From Candidatus Nanosynbacter sp. HMT-352 (GTDB lineage: Bacteria; Patescibacteriota; Saccharimonadia; Saccharimonadales; Saccharimonadaceae), in contig NZ_CP089520.1 of NCBI RefSeq assembly GCF_021222645.1, positions 310,001 to 374,000 of the forward strand: a stretch of DNA of 64,000 nt, given 5' to 3'. The notes beneath the pieces were generated by a model that saw nothing but the letters and a program-made list of their open reading frames with translations, had not been told where the DNA came from and did not search any database. The position numbers and the translations under genes were made by a program. Numbering within the stretch: the stretch's first letter is position 1; every line of letters begins with the position of its first letter. Positions 49,339-60,159 of this stretch are shown here, one piece after another.

Positions 49339-50558
49339 TATTCACCCCCTTCCATAATTAATACGAATGTGTTTTTACCCTTCTTCAGTAGCGACGTGTC
49401 ATTGACGACTTTATTTTCGGCAAGTTTTTCGCCGTTTAGGCTAATAGCTCCAGATTTTAACAATCGCTTTGCTTCGCCGTTAGAGCCAACTGCGCCAGAT
49501 TCTACCAACGCTCCAATCACATCAATTCCAGCATCAACGCAAGGAATTTCCTCAGCCAAAGCGCCTAAATCATCGTCCGACAATTTCTTAAAATCGCCGC
49601 CGCCAAACAACACTTCAGTCACCCGCTCCACTGATTCGCGCCGATTAACGCCATGGACAATATCAGTAACTTCGCGAGCCAAAACCTTCTGCGCCGAACG
49701 CGCACCTGGATTAACGGCGTGATTTTCAGCAATAGCTTCAATCGTATCGCGGTCCAACATCGTAAATATCTTCATATATTCAATCGCGCTCTCATCATCA
49801 ACATTCAGCCAGAATTGGTAGAATTTATAGACGCTGGTTTTATTTTCATCAAGCCAAACTGCGCCACCTTCAGATTTGCCAAATTTACGACCAGTTGACT
49901 TATTGATGAGCAGAGGCGCAGTCATTGCGTAAACTTCAGTATTTTCTTTTTTGCGAATCAGATCCACGCCGGACAATAAATTACCCCATTGATCCGACCC
50001 ACCAATTTGCAAATTCACGCCGTATTGATTAAATAGATGCCAAAAATCATAGCCCTGAAGTAAAGTGTAAGTGAATTCCGCAAAACTCAGGCCCTTACCA
50101 TTATTAATGCGCGCCTTGAAAAATTCGCGGCTCACCAAATCTGCCATATTGAAATTCTTACCGATATCGCGAAGAAACGGCAGCAATTCCAGATCAGCCA
50201 GCCAGTCAGCGTTATCAACCAAAGTAAAATTTCGTCCAGCAAAGATTCGTGAAACTTGTGATTTTAAGGCTTGCTTATTATGCTCAATTTCCTCGTACGG
50301 AAGCAGATTTCGCTCTTCCGTATCGCGCATATCGCCAATCATTCCTGTGCCGCCGCCAACGAGCAAAAACACTTTATGTCCGCGCTCCAAAAAATGCCGA
50401 ACCATCATATAAACTGCCAAATGCCCCACGTGCAAACTGTCTGCCGAAGGATCCGTCCCCAAATAGAGCGTGAAATTCTCCGAATCGATAATCTTGTCGT
50501 CAGTAAATGTGGTCTGATTCCAGAATCCACGCCATTGTAATTCTTCTGATAATTTCAT
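49338..50558 (-). CDS. tyrS: Tyrosyl-tRNA synthetase
   Basis: 406 residues. Class I: HVGHL as the HIGH motif near residue 42, the tyrosine pocket (TYTLLQGYDFWHLF, GGSDQWGN), GRKFGKSEGGAVWLD as the KMSKS loop, and a C-terminal S4-like domain (AKRLLKSGAISLNGEKL). First gene of the five-gene recG operon. Confidence 0.96.
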   Translation of the reverse strand: MKLSEELQWRGFWNQTTFTDDKIIDSENFTLYLGTDPSADSLHVGHLAVYMMVRHFLERGHKVFLLVGGGTGMIGDMRDTEERNLLPYEEIEHNKQALKSQVSRIFAGRNFTLVDNADWLADLELLPFLRDIGKNFNMADLVSREFFKARINNGKGLSFAEFTYTLLQGYDFWHLFNQYGVNLQIGGSDQWGNLLSGVDLIRKKENTEVYAMTAPLLINKSTGRKFGKSEGGAVWLDENKTSVYKFYQFWLNVDDESAIEYMKIFTMLDRDTIEAIAENHAVNPGARSAQKVLAREVTDIVHGVNRRESVERVTEVLFGGGDFKKLSDDDLGALAEEIPCVDAGIDVIGALVESGAVGSNGEAKRLLKSGAISLNGEKLAENKVVNDTSLLKKGKNTFVLIMEGGE

Positions 50559-50631
50559 ATCACTCCTTTTCTATATATTAGTATATCAATTTTACAATTG
50601 AAGCGAAACATATGCGTGATATAATAGAATT

Positions 50632-53292
50632 GTGAAGAAAAGGACTACGATAAGCACTGCCGGACACGGCTCAAGCGATAAGAAATCTCCGTCAAAACGG
50701 ATGAACTTATATGCCAATTTGGCGCAGAAACATAAGACAAAAAAAGACAAGGACTCACGCGCACGTGCGGAATATTTGGCAACTTTACCAAAGCATCCCG
50801 TAAAGCGATTCTTTTATCGATTACATCCGAAGCGACTAGCGAAATATTGGTTCTCCAAGCGCGGCGGACTAATGGCGCTGAAAATTCTTGGCGTCAGTAT
50901 TTTGTTGATGCTGCTACTTATCGGCGGAATGTTCGCTTACTTCCGTAAAGACCTCGATAAAATTCGCCCTGGCGAGCTTGCTAAGCGCGTTCAGACGACC
51001 GTCACTAAATATTACGACCGCAACGATAATTTGCTTTGGGAAGATAAAGGTACGGGCAATTATCAATTGGTTGTCGAATCTAACCAAATTAGCGACTATC
51101 TAAAAAAAGCCACCGTTGCAATTGAAGACCGCGATTTCTATAAGCATCACGGTGTCAGTATTAGCGGTATAATGCGCGCAATGCTCTCAACTGCTTCACG
51201 ACGCCAAGTTCAAGGCGGATCGACTCTAACTCAGCAGCTCGTCAAGCAAGTCTTCTTCGCAGATGAGGCCGGCGACCGATCAATTAGCGGTATTCCTCGA
51301 AAGATCAAGGAAATCATCCTTGCAATCGAAGTTGAGCGCATGTATAGCAAAGACCAAATTCTGTCATTGTATCTGAACGAGTCTCCATACGGCGGTCGTC
51401 GTAACGGCGCAGAATCTGCCGCCCAGACATATTTCGGCAAGCACGCAAAGGATCTGACGTTAGCAGAAGCAGCGCTAATTGCCGGTATTCCACAGAATCC
51501 AACTTACTATAATCCATATAACACCGCTGGAAATAAGGCTTTAATTGCCCGACAACATACAGTTCTGGACTATATGGCCGAGCAAGGCGTTATTACCAAG
51601 GATGAGGCTGAAAAAGCTAAAAAGATTGACATTTTAAGCACGCTTAAACCTCAAACTGAGCAACTAGAAAATATTAAAGCTCCCCATTTTCTACTAATGG
51701 TCCGCAACCAGTTGAGTAAAGAACTTGGCGAATCGGTCGTTGGACGCGGTGGATTGACGATTAAGACCACTCTTGACTGGCGAATTCAGGAAAAACTTGA
51801 AAATGAAATGAAATCGTTCTTTGCAACTGGTCGACCAGACGCTGTGCGAATTAGTAACGGCGCCGCAACGGTCGAGGATGTTCAGACTGGACAAATCGTA
51901 GCGCTTGTTGGTAGCCGTGACTTTAATTATGCCGGTTTCGGACAGGATAATGCCGCAGTTTCCTATATCCAGCCAGGTTCCACGATTAAGTCGCTTGTCT
52001 TTGCTCAATTATTTGACAAACACGACAGCAAGCAAGCATACGGTAGTGGCACGGTCTTAGCTGATGAGAACATTGATAAACTGTACGGCGCGACCCTAAG
52101 AAACTGGGACAATAAGTTTATGGGTGCCATCAATATTCGAAGAGCACTAGCCTTGTCACGAAACGTTCCTGCAGTTAAAGCAGCTTATATTATAGGTGAC
52201 GGATCTGCAAAACCAGTCGTCGAAGGAATTCGCAGAATGGGCAACACTAATTATTGCCGCCAAGAAGAAAACACTGGCGGATACGGACTTGGTGCAGCAA
52301 TTGGAGCATGCGGAACCAAGCAAACTGAACTAGTCAACGCCTACGCTACATTAGCTCGAATGGGTATCCAGAAAGATAGCTCAAGTGTTATTGAGGTGAA
52401 AAATAGCCAAGGCGAGACCTTAAAGAAATGGAAAGACGATGGAAAGCAGGTTCTTGATTCGCAATCGGCATACATAGTGAATGATATTTTGTCCGATCGA
52501 ACTCCTGGACTTCACGGCTGGATGGGCGTCAATGGCGTTCGAACTTCTGCGAAGACCGGTACATCCGACAAAGGCTCGCAGCCAAAAGACCTCTGGATTG
52601 TTAATTACAGCCCAGCCCTAGTTATGGGAATGTGGCTCGGAAACTCTGACACCAGCGTAATAGGCACCTCGTCTTCTAACTTCGGTATGCCGGTCATCAG
52701 AAGTGTTATGGAGTTCGCTCACACCCAAGTCTATGCCAAAGAAGGTAAATGGAAATCGGGTCAATGGTATCAACGACCAAACGGAATCCAGACTGTCAAC
52801 GGTGAACTCTACCCGTCATGGTGGAATAAGAGACAAAGCCAATCTACAGAGAAAATCACCTTCGACAAAGTTTCTAAGAAAAAGGCGACAAACTGTACAC
52901 CAGATGGCGCCAAGGAAGAAATTGAAGTAACGAAGGTTATTGATCCTTTGACCAAGAAAGAATCTATTAGCGTTCCCGCCGGATACGACGCCAATTCTGA
53001 AGATGATGTTCACAAATGTGACGACACTAAGCCTCAAATTGGATCAACGTCAGTATCTCGCAGCGGCAATAAATATACTATAAGTGTAGACGTTTCAGCA
53101 GGAACTTGGGAGTTAGCTGCAATAGAAATTACCGTTGACGGGAAGAGCATTAAGAGTTCAGAGATCACGTCAGGTGGCAAGCAGACTGCTACTGTAGAGT
53201 TTGAAGAAGCCGGAACTCATACAGTTTCCGTAACCGTCAGAGATTCAGCGTACTATACCGCAACTTCAAGCGGCAGTTTCCAATCTAAATAG
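50632..53292 (+). CDS. Class A penicillin-binding protein (PBP1a type)
   Basis: 886 residues. Basic cytoplasmic start (1-80), transmembrane helix (about 81-105), GT51 transglycosylase with VAIEDRDFYKHHGVSI and STLTQQLVKQ, and a transpeptidase domain with the SxxK in PGSTIKSL, SRN in LSRNVPAVK and KTGTSDKG. A C-terminal Ig/FnIII-like domain (about 790-886) may bind wall or partners. Builds and crosslinks peptidoglycan. GTG start six bases behind TATAAT (50620-50625), no ribosome site: leaderless. Its stop is two bases from that of the convergent PIN/TRAM gene. Confidence 0.93.
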   Translation: MKKRTTISTAGHGSSDKKSPSKRMNLYANLAQKHKTKKDKDSRARAEYLATLPKHPVKRFFYRLHPKRLAKYWFSKRGGLMALKILGVSILLMLLLIGGMFAYFRKDLDKIRPGELAKRVQTTVTKYYDRNDNLLWEDKGTGNYQLVVESNQISDYLKKATVAIEDRDFYKHHGVSISGIMRAMLSTASRRQVQGGSTLTQQLVKQVFFADEAGDRSISGIPRKIKEIILAIEVERMYSKDQILSLYLNESPYGGRRNGAESAAQTYFGKHAKDLTLAEAALIAGIPQNPTYYNPYNTAGNKALIARQHTVLDYMAEQGVITKDEAEKAKKIDILSTLKPQTEQLENIKAPHFLLMVRNQLSKELGESVVGRGGLTIKTTLDWRIQEKLENEMKSFFATGRPDAVRISNGAATVEDVQTGQIVALVGSRDFNYAGFGQDNAAVSYIQPGSTIKSLVFAQLFDKHDSKQAYGSGTVLADENIDKLYGATLRNWDNKFMGAINIRRALALSRNVPAVKAAYIIGDGSAKPVVEGIRRMGNTNYCRQEENTGGYGLGAAIGACGTKQTELVNAYATLARMGIQKDSSSVIEVKNSQGETLKKWKDDGKQVLDSQSAYIVNDILSDRTPGLHGWMGVNGVRTSAKTGTSDKGSQPKDLWIVNYSPALVMGMWLGNSDTSVIGTSSSNFGMPVIRSVMEFAHTQVYAKEGKWKSGQWYQRPNGIQTVNGELYPSWWNKRQSQSTEKITFDKVSKKKATNCTPDGAKEEIEVTKVIDPLTKKESISVPAGYDANSEDDVHKCDDTKPQIGSTSVSRSGNKYTISVDVSAGTWELAAIEITVDGKSIKSSEITSGGKQTATVEFEEAGTHTVSVTVRDSAYYTATSSGSFQSK

Positions 53293-53294
53293 CC

Positions 53295-54101
53295 TTACTG
53301 CTTATTTACTAAATTAATCAGCTCAGCCTCGTGTTGAGCTGATGTTTTTGAGCGACTATTTGTGCGCTTTTTGGGAACGCTAGCTTTCTGCTTTACAGGT
53401 TTTTTCTGCTCAGCCACAAGCTTCGCAAACATCATTTTTCCAGCGTCGGTCTGCAAGCTTCGGATAATCTCAATCTTCTTCGTTTGCCCAATGTAACGCT
53501 TGGCATTCTCAACAACCACCATTGTTCCATCTTTCAAATAGCCAACCGCTTGATGAGAGTCTTGCCCCTTCTGCGACAGCTCCAAATCCAGCTCATCGCC
53601 AGGTAGATAACTCATCCTCAAACTTTTCGCCAGCTCATTGATATTCAAAACCTTAACGCCGTCAACTTGTGCTACCTTATTCAAATTGTAATCAAGAGTC
53701 AGCACTGCTGCACTCATCTCCTTCGCCAATTTCAACAAGCGAGAATCCACACCTTCAGGCACGCGAATATTGTCATCGTAAAGCTCGAATGAAGACTTCA
53801 AAATATCCTTAAGCTCCTTCACAACATCCATACCGAATCGCGCCCTTTCACGCTTATCGTGGTCTGCGCCGTCGGCTAATAATTGCAATTCTGTCAATAC
53901 ACTCCTTGGCACAATAATTTTTCCCAATAAAAATCCGGTCTTCGCCAGTTCAGTCACTCGCCCATCCATGAGTACTGACGTGTCAACCAAGATCGGCGCC
54001 ACGCCCATCGACGAATTTCGTCGCGGTTTTGCCAAGAAATAAACTTCGGCCGCCAAGCCAAGCAACATCGTAATTATTATCAATCCGTAAAAATCTTTCA
54101 T
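53295..54101 (-). CDS. PIN/TRAM-domain protein (YacL-like)
   Basis: 268 residues from the ATG at 54101 (AAAGGG four bases upstream; the longer frame overlaps radA). One N-terminal transmembrane helix, then a PIN domain with ILVDTSVLMDGRV and LTELQLLAD..., VLTLDYNLNKVA, then a TRAM domain (about 180-235). Bacterial YacL has four helices; this version has one. PIN domains are ribonucleases; the role is unknown. Last gene of the nusA operon. Confidence 0.88.
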   Translation of the reverse strand: MKDFYGLIIITMLLGLAAEVYFLAKPRRNSSMGVAPILVDTSVLMDGRVTELAKTGFLLGKIIVPRSVLTELQLLADGADHDKRERARFGMDVVKELKDILKSSFELYDDNIRVPEGVDSRLLKLAKEMSAAVLTLDYNLNKVAQVDGVKVLNINELAKSLRMSYLPGDELDLELSQKGQDSHQAVGYLKDGTMVVVENAKRYIGQTKKIEIIRSLQTDAGKMMFAKLVAEQKKPVKQKASVPKKRTNSRSKTSAQHEAELINLVNKQ

Positions 54102-54111
54102 TTTTCCCTTT

Positions 54112-55461
54112 CTATTGTAAATAGTCAATCAGCGCCTGTCGCATATCGCTGACGCCTTTTATAAATTTATCTTTATGAACTTTTGGCGCAATCGCATAAG
54201 TGAAGCCTAGTTTCTTCGCCTCTTTAATTCGAGCTTGCCAATTCGTTGCCGAGCGAACCTCACCACCCAAACCAATCTCGCCAAACACTACGGCGCCTTC
54301 GTCCAGACTTCGCCCAGCGCTAGCGCTAGCAATCGCCATCGCTACAGCCAAATCAGCGGCTGGATCATTTAATTTCAGCCCGCCAACCACATTGACATAA
54401 ATATCTTTGTCCGCCAACTTCAACTTGGTTCTCTTCTCTAAAACCGCCACCAATAGATTCAATCGATTCAGATCAAAACCACTCGCCGTGCGCTTAGGAT
54501 AGCCAAAATTCGTTGGATTAACTAGCGCCTGAATTTCCACTAAAAGCGGACGCGCACCTTCCATGGTCGCCAGTACAATTGATCCATCCAGATTCTGCCG
54601 CTCTGACAGAAGTTCCGCCGACGGATTCTTCACGATTCTTAGCCCCTGCTCGTCCATTTCAAAAATTGCCGCTTCGTTAGTCGAACCATATCGATTCTTC
54701 TGCGTACGAACGACTCGAAAACCGCCATATCGATCGCCCTCAAAATTCAGCACAACGTCCACCAAATGCTCTAATATTTTCGGACCAGCAATTGAGCCCT
54801 CTTTAGTGACGTGACCAACCAAAATCACCGCCGTACCCGAAGCTTTGGCGGCACGAATGATTACATTTGACGAGTTGGTGATTTGACTGACAGACCCAGG
54901 AGCCGAGGAAATCTCACTGAGAGAAATTGTCTGAACCGAATCGACAATTGCCAGATCATATCCACCTTGCTGAATTGACGCTGCAATATCTTCCGCGCTA
55001 TTACTGGACGCTAGCTGCATTTTTTCCGAATCAGCCGCACCCAAACGCTCCGCACGAAGCTTCACCTGAGAAACTGACTCCTCGCCGCTTACATATAGCA
55101 CCGATTTTGCCTTGGCAATATATGCCGCAACTTGCGCCAAAAGCGTACTTTTCCCAATTCCTGGCTGACCCGCCACTAATACCACGCCGCCAACCAAAAA
55201 TCCACCACCCAAAACAGTGTCCAAATCGTCAATTCCCGTACTTAATCTTTCTAATCCAGACTCAGAGGCAGCTTCACGAATGCTAGACGTTTTCAAGGCT
55301 TTGCCGCGCCCGGCAGATTTATCAACAACAGATGACCCGCCAGAAGAAACGACCTGCTCGACTAGCGAATTCCATTCCCCACAATTTTCACACCTGCCAG
55401 CCCACTTTGAAAAACTAGCCCCGCACTGCTGACAAACAAATTGACTTCTAGCTTTCGCCAT
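54112..55461 (-). CDS. radA: DNA repair protein RadA (Sms)
   Basis: Branch-migration helicase in recombination. 449 residues: N-terminal zinc finger CQQCGASFSKWAGRCENCGEW (intact), Walker A AGQPGIGKSTLLAQ, the RadA motif KNRYGSTNEAAIFEM, and a C-terminal Lon-like domain with GGLKLNDPAADLAVAMAIASA. Overlaps the upstream gene by one base. Confidence 0.96.
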   Translation of the reverse strand: MAKARSQFVCQQCGASFSKWAGRCENCGEWNSLVEQVVSSGGSSVVDKSAGRGKALKTSSIREAASESGLERLSTGIDDLDTVLGGGFLVGGVVLVAGQPGIGKSTLLAQVAAYIAKAKSVLYVSGEESVSQVKLRAERLGAADSEKMQLASSNSAEDIAASIQQGGYDLAIVDSVQTISLSEISSAPGSVSQITNSSNVIIRAAKASGTAVILVGHVTKEGSIAGPKILEHLVDVVLNFEGDRYGGFRVVRTQKNRYGSTNEAAIFEMDEQGLRIVKNPSAELLSERQNLDGSIVLATMEGARPLLVEIQALVNPTNFGYPKRTASGFDLNRLNLLVAVLEKRTKLKLADKDIYVNVVGGLKLNDPAADLAVAMAIASASAGRSLDEGAVVFGEIGLGGEVRSATNWQARIKEAKKLGFTYAIAPKVHKDKFIKGVSDMRQALIDYLQ

Positions 55462-56441
55462 TATTTCGCCCCCTCCAAACTATCCAAACTTTTATTCAAT
55501 TCATCAATCTGCACTCCCAACTCCCTGAGTCGCAAAACATCAGAATTGTAAGAATTGATCTCAGAATTCAAATTGACACGCCTTTCGTTCAATTTCGAAA
55601 GCTCCACCTTCAGAGCTTGACGTTGACTATAAAAATCACTCTGCGACAAAAATCCACCACTCATGCCCGCTCGCCGATTAAAGTCCGCCACGCGATTATT
55701 AAAATTCGTCAAATCAGTTGAATATTGTGATAATTCTCTATTTAATTTTTCCTTTCGAACCTTCAATGATTCACTCAACTTCTGCGCTTCATTTTCTCTG
55801 GATTCAAATTTTTCTTGATATTGCATGTGCAATTTCACCACTTCGGATCTATCAGTAAAATATCGTCGATAATACCCTTCCAGCTCGTTGCCCAAATCGG
55901 CAAATTCCGTCCCTAAAATCGAGTGTAGCTCGTTAGCTCTCGTTCCAGGTTGTGCGCGATTATAATATTCCATTCGCTCGGACAATTTCTTATTTTTCAC
56001 ATTATTATAGGCCCGCTCCAAAAGCTCACTCAAATGAGATTTTTCCGACTCACTCAGCCTTTCCCAGGCAGCGTGCAACATCTCATGCGCTGCCGTCACT
56101 TCTTTCACGCCATCAAGCTCAGAATTAGTTACGTTATAAATATAAATATCTCTAGACGACGGATTGTAACAACCCAAAATTGCGTTTCCCTTTTCCACAC
56201 GCCGACAATCTTCATTGAACTCGTTTGCTGATTTAATTTGCGGATTAGAAACATAGAACATTTTCCTGCCAGTGTCTGACATCTTTACGCGATCAGCAAT
56301 AGCGACAATTTCCGCACTCGGCTTATATTGCCACAGCGTAATCTCATCAATAATTTGCTGACGATTCATCATCACAAAAACCGCAGCAGAAAGTACAATT
56401 ATCGGCGTGAGGACGCTGAATATTTTACGCATGATTGACAT
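55461..56441 (-). CDS. Membrane-anchored HExxH protein with C-terminal coiled coil
   Basis: 326 residues. Transmembrane helix at about 7-24; a domain with HEMLHAAWERL (HExxH, near residue 143) that could bind zinc and act as a metalloprotease; a long coiled coil from about 205 to the end. Two cysteines (EDCRR, LGCYN) lie before the active site. Function unknown; the operon (nusA, clpC, radA) suggests a housekeeping role. Starts at 56441 or 56432, inside the clpC end. Confidence 0.75.
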   Translation of the reverse strand: MSIMRKIFSVLTPIIVLSAAVFVMMNRQQIIDEITLWQYKPSAEIVAIADRVKMSDTGRKMFYVSNPQIKSANEFNEDCRRVEKGNAILGCYNPSSRDIYIYNVTNSELDGVKEVTAAHEMLHAAWERLSESEKSHLSELLERAYNNVKNKKLSERMEYYNRAQPGTRANELHSILGTEFADLGNELEGYYRRYFTDRSEVVKLHMQYQEKFESRENEAQKLSESLKVRKEKLNRELSQYSTDLTNFNNRVADFNRRAGMSGGFLSQSDFYSQRQALKVELSKLNERRVNLNSEINSYNSDVLRLRELGVQIDELNKSLDSLEGAK

Positions 56442-58881
56442 TAATCACCACCTTATTATTATCAATTTTAGCCTCCAGCGTGTCGCCAGGTTTTGCCTTA
56501 TTGGACAATAAAACATCACTCAACGGATCCGCCAACTCCGACTGAATTATTCGTCTTAAAACTCGCACGCCGCGCTGCTCATCAAATCCCCGATCAATCA
56601 ACCAACGCTTCGCCGAAGAAGTAATATCAAGCGTCATTCCATGTTGAGCGACGGCCTTGACCAAATCAGACGTGAGATTGTCAAAAATCTTTCGCACGAT
56701 CGAGCGAGACAACGGCTTAAATGTAATCACGTTATCAAATCTACCAATCAATTCTGGACGCAAAAACTCCTCAAGCTCACGCAGAGCGGCACGCGAATTT
56801 TTCTCGTGACGATTTTCGCTAGCCGACTTTTTCTGCCCAGACACGCCAAATCCCAGCTCCGAATCCTGAATCATTTGCTCGGCGCCGACGTTGCTCGTCA
56901 AGATAATAATCGTCTGCCGAAAACTCACCGTTCGCCCGTGAGAATCACTTAACTTGCCGTCCTCCAAAATCTGCAAAAGCAGATTCAGAACGTCGGGATG
57001 TGCCTTTTCAATTTCATCGAACAATACCACACTATACGGTCGACGACGAACTCTATCCGTTAATTTCCCGCCATCCTCATAGCCAACATAACCAGCCGGC
57101 GCACCGACAAGACGACTAGCCGTGTGACGCTCGGAAAACTCACTCATGTCAATTTTAATCAAGCTATCATCACCGCCAAAAACTTCTCGCGCCAGAACTC
57201 GCGCCAATTCCGTCTTACCAACTCCAGTCGGACCCAGAAAGATAAATGACCCAAGCGGCCCACTCTGACGATTTAGCCCAGCTTTATTGCGACGAATCGC
57301 GCGTGCCAGCTGTTCAATCGCTTCATTCTGACCAAGAACGCTTTGACTCAGTCGCTTCTCCAGGCGGATCAAATCCTTCATCTGATTTAACGATAATCTG
57401 TCAATCGGAATATTCGTCATCGCCGAAACTGCCCGACGCAAATATTCATCAGTCAACACCGGCTCATCACTGGCTTCATCTCTCAGCGCTTCGGCTTGCA
57501 ACTCCAATTGCCTCATTTGCATCTTAAACTCTGCGGCCTTTTCGTAATTTTCAGCCTCGACCGCGGCGTCAATTTTCCCAGCCAATCGCTTAATTTGGCG
57601 AGCTAACTTATCCTTACGCGATAATTTTATTGGCGAGCTAGACTTCAATAAACTCGCCGCCTCGTCAATCACGTCGATCGCTTTATCTGGTAAAAATCGC
57701 TCCGTCACGTAACGCTGACTCAAATCCACTGCCTCAGTCAGCATCTCGTCAGGAATTTGAACTTGATGATGCTTAGCTAATTTTCCTCTCAAACCTCGCA
57801 TCATTTCCACCGCCTCTTCCGATGATGGTTCATTGACTGTCACCGACTGGAAGCGCCGTGACAACGCAGCATCTTTTTCGATATGTTTTCGATATTCATC
57901 AAACGTCGTCGCGCCAATTAATCGCACCTCGCCTCGCGACAACGCTGGCTTCAATACATTCGCTGCGTCCATCGAGCCTTCAGCCGAACCAGCGCCAACC
58001 AACAGATGCAACTCGTCAATAAACAAAATAACTTCTTGATGTTTTTTGGCGACCGCCAAAACTTTTTGCAATCGCTCCTCAAATTGCCCGCGATATTTCG
58101 TCCCAGCAATCATCGCCGTCAAATCCAGTTGAAAAAGTCGCTTACCCTTCAAAAATTCGGGAACTTTATTATCAGCAATCCTCTGTGCCAAACCCTCAAC
58201 GACCGCAGTTTTACCGACGCCAGGTTCGCCAATTAGCGCTGGATTATTCTTGCTACGCCGACCCAAAATCGTGATCATTCGCTGAATTTCCAACGCTCGA
58301 CCAATCACCGGATCCAAAAATCCTTCGCTAGCACGCCGCGTCAAATCGACACCGAATTTCTCCAAAACTCGCAAATCGCCAGAATTTTTACTTGCCTTAC
58401 TGCGTTCACTCTGCAGAGATTCAAACTGCTGTTTATCAAACACATCTTCCAAACTTCCACGCAGATTGTCAATGTCAACGTTCATATCCCGCAGCAATTT
58501 AGTCGCTCGCGCCTCGTGCTGCTGCAGCATTCCATAAACGATATGTTCCGTGCCAATTTTTTCCTGCCCAAATTCAACCGCTAATTGCCAGGCAATTCTT
58601 ATCAATTCAACAACTTCAGTGCTCAAACCCTTACTTACAATCGTAATCACCAGCGGCTTCGCGGTCAGGTTCAACGCCATTTCCGCACGATCCAAAGTTA
58701 CGCCATTTTCCGCCAAAATCTTTGCGCCCAATGACGAATTTTGAGCCAGCACACCAAGCAAAATATGCTCCGTGCCAACATATTCACTTCCCTCATTATG
58801 CGCCAGAAAACCAGCTCGCTCCAAACTGGCTCGAGCCGTTTCCGTCAGCCGAGGTTCTAATTCAGAAAAATCTTCTGGCAT
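56425..58881 (-). CDS. clpC: ClpC-type AAA+ unfoldase
   Basis: 818 residues from the ATG at 58881, chosen for AAAGGAGGG just upstream. Two N-terminal Clp repeats ([20 protein letters not shown]..., EHILLGVL and EHIVYGMLQ), first AAA with [13 protein letters not shown], a short middle coiled coil (about 410-450), second AAA with [15 protein letters not shown], and [12 protein letters not shown]. Likely feeds substrates to ClpP (22478). The middle UVR-like part [21 protein letters not shown] supports the ClpC class. Confidence 0.93.
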   Translation of the reverse strand: MPEDFSELEPRLTETARASLERAGFLAHNEGSEYVGTEHILLGVLAQNSSLGAKILAENGVTLDRAEMALNLTAKPLVITIVSKGLSTEVVELIRIAWQLAVEFGQEKIGTEHIVYGMLQQHEARATKLLRDMNVDIDNLRGSLEDVFDKQQFESLQSERSKASKNSGDLRVLEKFGVDLTRRASEGFLDPVIGRALEIQRMITILGRRSKNNPALIGEPGVGKTAVVEGLAQRIADNKVPEFLKGKRLFQLDLTAMIAGTKYRGQFEERLQKVLAVAKKHQEVILFIDELHLLVGAGSAEGSMDAANVLKPALSRGEVRLIGATTFDEYRKHIEKDAALSRRFQSVTVNEPSSEEAVEMMRGLRGKLAKHHQVQIPDEMLTEAVDLSQRYVTERFLPDKAIDVIDEAASLLKSSSPIKLSRKDKLARQIKRLAGKIDAAVEAENYEKAAEFKMQMRQLELQAEALRDEASDEPVLTDEYLRRAVSAMTNIPIDRLSLNQMKDLIRLEKRLSQSVLGQNEAIEQLARAIRRNKAGLNRQSGPLGSFIFLGPTGVGKTELARVLAREVFGGDDSLIKIDMSEFSERHTASRLVGAPAGYVGYEDGGKLTDRVRRRPYSVVLFDEIEKAHPDVLNLLLQILEDGKLSDSHGRTVSFRQTIIILTSNVGAEQMIQDSELGFGVSGQKKSASENRHEKNSRAALRELEEFLRPELIGRFDNVITFKPLSRSIVRKIFDNLTSDLVKAVAQHGMTLDITSSAKRWLIDRGFDEQRGVRVLRRIIQSELADPLSDVLLSNKAKPGDTLEAKIDNNKVVINVNHA

Positions 58882-58921
58882 ATCGCCCTCCTTTCGTTTT
58901 CGGCGATTTGCAGAAGGCGGC

Positions 58922-60043
58922 TTATTCCGCCACCTCCTCAACTACGCTCATCAAGCTATCCTCAATATTCTTTCGAAGTTTTGGCTCCGCCTTAACGGGA
59001 GTTTTTGCTTCGATGTCTAACTCGTAGCCAGTCAATCGACTTGCCAAGCGAACATTCTGTCCAGCGCGACCAATTGCTATTGATTGCTGATCTTCGCTAA
59101 CATAAACCGTCGCACGCTTTTCATCTTCATCGACAGTCACACTCAAAACCTCTGCCGGGCTCATCGCATTAGCAATAAATCCAGCCGCATCTTCCTCATA
59201 TGGAATAATGTCAATTTTTTCCTGCTCGCCAATTTCATTCATCACAGCCTGAACGCGGGCACCGTGGCCACCAACAAACGTACCAACTGGATCAACGCCA
59301 GGAAGCGCCGAAGAAACCGCCAATTTAGTTCGGCGACCAGCTTCGCGAGCGATTGCCTTAATCTCAACCGCACCAGTTTCCATCTCTGGAACTTCTTGAT
59401 TGAACAGGAATCGCACAAATTCTTCATTGCCGCGGCTAAGAATCAATTGCGGACCGCGACCTTCGCGCTCAATGTCCTTAATATAAACCTTAATTCGACG
59501 ACCAACGCCGTAATATTCGCCAGGAATTTGCTCGCTCTGAGGCATAATTCCGACAGCCTTGCCCAGCTCAATTCGCACAACACGTGACTCAACTCGCTGA
59601 ACCGTACCAATAACAACCGTACCGATTTTATCCTCAAATTCCGCCAGAACAACTTCACGCTCGGCCTCGCGCAAACGCTGCAAAATCACTTGCTTAGCAG
59701 TCTGAGCCGCAACTCGACCAAAAGTCGTCACGTTATGAGTTTCCATCACAACTTCACCGCCAAGTTCAGCCGCAGGATCTATCTCCTTAGCTTCCTCTAG
59801 GTCGATTTGATTGGCGTCATTCTCAACTTCTTCAACAACAGTTTTAACAACCGACACGACGGCCGTACCGTTATTGACATTCAAGCTTGCACGAACCAAC
59901 TGATCTCGCGTACCATTATCACGGCGCCAAGCCGCCGCAATCGCCTGTTCAATCACGCTCAAAACTGTTTCTTCTGGCAAGTTTTTTTCCTCAGCAATCG
60001 TACGCACTGCCAACGTCAACTGCTTAATATTCAAGTCTTCCAT
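58922..60043 (-). CDS. nusA: Transcription termination/antitermination factor NusA
   Basis: 373 residues. N-terminal RNAP-binding domain, S1 domain (KIGTVVIGTVQRVESRVVRIELG), and two KH domains (about 235-350) with GGHGARVQAVMNEIG and SIAIGRAGQNVRLASRLTGYELDI. Lacks the C-terminal acidic repeats of E. coli NusA, as in many bacteria. First gene of a five-gene operon. Has an AGGAG site. Confidence 0.95.
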   Translation of the reverse strand: MEDLNIKQLTLAVRTIAEEKNLPEETVLSVIEQAIAAAWRRDNGTRDQLVRASLNVNNGTAVVSVVKTVVEEVENDANQIDLEEAKEIDPAAELGGEVVMETHNVTTFGRVAAQTAKQVILQRLREAEREVVLAEFEDKIGTVVIGTVQRVESRVVRIELGKAVGIMPQSEQIPGEYYGVGRRIKVYIKDIEREGRGPQLILSRGNEEFVRFLFNQEVPEMETGAVEIKAIAREAGRRTKLAVSSALPGVDPVGTFVGGHGARVQAVMNEIGEQEKIDIIPYEEDAAGFIANAMSPAEVLSVTVDEDEKRATVYVSEDQQSIAIGRAGQNVRLASRLTGYELDIEAKTPVKAEPKLRKNIEDSLMSVVEEVAE

Positions 60044-60103
60044 TACATTCTCCTTCTTATTAATTATATCTTTTTCCGTCTCAAACTTCCATAAACGAAA
60101 AAC

Positions 60104-60121
60104 TCCGACCTGCCGGCCGGA
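60104..60121 (-). terminator. Terminator behind the GNAT gene
   Basis: TCCGACC (60104-60110) and GGCCGGA (60115-60121), one G-U pair; on the minus strand followed by a run of T. It lies between the GNAT gene and nusA. Confidence 0.7.
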
Positions 60122-60159
60122 TTAGTACTTTCCTATTGTATCGGAAAGATTCTATTCTG

